Assembly (NCBI GenBank): GCA_037127255.1
Contig: JBANSL010000009.1
Coordinates: 24,268,475-24,332,474, forward strand
Length of the DNA: 64,000 bases
Source of the DNA: Persicaria tinctoria
Lineage: Eukaryota; Streptophyta; Magnoliopsida; Caryophyllales; Polygonaceae
Direction: 5' to 3'
Positions 63,402 to 64,000 of this stretch are shown piece after piece (the first letter of the stretch is position 1; each line of letters begins with the position of its first letter). A model generated the notes under the pieces. That model searched no databases. It saw only the letters and a program-made list of their open reading frames with translations, and had not been told where the DNA came from. The position numbers and the translations under genes were made by a program.

Positions 63402-63503
63402 CCTGATATATAGACATATAACTTCAGTTGATATGATGTGCAAAGTAGGTAGAATATTTTGGAGAGAATGGAGGAGCTAAGTTTGATCAATTCAACCCAT
63501 CCT
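63327..63503. repeat. Perfect 75-bp inverted repeat (hairpin) with 27-base loop
   Basis: 63327-63401 (AGGATGGGTTGAATTG... to ...CACATCATATCA) is exactly complementary to 63429-63503 (TGATATGATGTG... to ...CAACCCATCCT). The right arm is an inverted copy of the tandem unit. A transcript would fold into a long perfect stem. Confidence 0.95.
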
Positions 63504-63588
63504 ATATATATATATGTGTGTATGTGTTGAAATTTCTACATCCTCCTGCTTTTCTTCACGCTCATCCTCTCACCCGAATAATCCTAAT

Positions 63589-64000
63589 ATGCGTCGTCAA
63601 CGTATCATTGTTGGTTAGTAAATTTGTTTCCTTTATTTTGTTTTGATGAATTTGTAGACCATATGTATGTCACTAATTGAGGTTGTGTTGTTTATTTGAA
63701 TGTCGATTTTTTTTATGGATTTTATGTATATAAATTTCATTTTCATTTATAACAGCGCCTGAGGGTCCCTTATATTAAAGTAGGGGATGTTGTTGAGGTC
63801 ATTGGAGACGAAGAGGGATATTTGGGTTCCTTTTACGACGGAGTTATTACACGACTCATAAATCCGATGCATTATGAGGTGGATTATATCTCCTTGAGGA
63901 GGAAAGATGGTGGTGGAAGGATGAAAGAGATAATACCAACCTGTCGAATTCGTCCTATACCACCCGAAGAGGCGGTAAGTGCATATGCTGTTGGAGATTC
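63589..64000 (+). pseudogene. Second Agenet-domain gene copy, damaged, runs off the window
   Basis: Exon 1 63589-63613 (MRRQRIIV, phase 1, donor GTTAGT) and exon 2 from 63756 (acceptor TTTATAACAG) parallel the gene at 61474. Exon 2 reads APEGPLY and then TAA at 63771-63773, because one extra base relative to the first copy shifts the frame. Beyond that the homologous frame is open: VVEVIGDEEGYLGSFYDG, MHYEVDYISL and RIRPIPPEEA. The single-base shift suggests a pseudogene, unless an alternative splice or start avoids it. The end lies outside the window. Confidence 0.75.

Overview
This window looks like nuclear DNA of a flowering plant, most likely a eudicot. It holds the first exon of a chalcone-synthase-type gene, a TIM50-like gene remnant with plant-style introns, and two tandem Agenet-domain genes. 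Nearly everything else is transposable elements and their debris: Ty1/copia, Ty3/gypsy (chromovirus-, Athila- and Tat-like), TRIM, hAT, SINE-like heads, a Pack-MULE-like element, a possible CACTA end, and an RT gene. The species cannot be named from the sequence.

Layout. 1-970: minus-strand chalcone synthase exon 1 with its promoter; the gene continues left of the window. 2192-13560: an unclassified, probably LTR-type element split by a 9.65 kb Sirevirus-type copia element (3003 to about 12650) with gag, pol and a third env-like reading frame, all damaged. 13795-14471: about 140-bp tandem repeats ending in a CACTA-like terminus. 16636-17853: a 1.2 kb internally deleted chromovirus with 125-bp LTRs. 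18586 to about 20595: a probable solo LTR of an Athila-like family. 21224-21768: a TRIM. About 22691-31907: a Pack-MULE-like element with pieces of two protein-kinase genes, into which a 7.1 kb coding-free LTR element (22938-30015) inserted; that element is almost entirely tandem arrays (79-, 77/71- and 72-bp units). 33628-38232: a free-standing 4.6 kb array of the same 79-bp unit. 38527-53574: a second copia element holding a hAT element (40787-41929) and an Athila-like element (43669-53412), which itself holds a young LTR element (44353-48961). 53575-58311: hAT-like terminal sequence around a reverse-transcriptase gene with a nuclease-like C-terminal region and one in-frame stop. 58628-60242: TIM50-like remnant. 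61474 to end: two tandem Agenet genes separated by an AT microsatellite, a SINE-like head, a 203-bp triplication and a perfect 75-bp hairpin.

The observations I rate highest are: (1) a 12-bp palindrome TCAAGRYCTTGA repeated 12 times through the Sirevirus, in LTRs, untranslated DNA and two different codon frames of coding DNA; (2) the RT gene with motif-C YLDDG and a C-terminal zinc-knuckle plus R-P-x-D...V-D block resembling the restriction-like endonuclease end of R2-type elements, an arrangement not usual for angiosperm non-LTR elements; (3) a retroelement whose interior is satellite DNA, with one of its repeats also standing as an independent 4.6 kb satellite 3.6 kb away. Functions of host genes are read from conserved motifs only; no database search was possible. 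LTR divergences and copy numbers are counts by eye.
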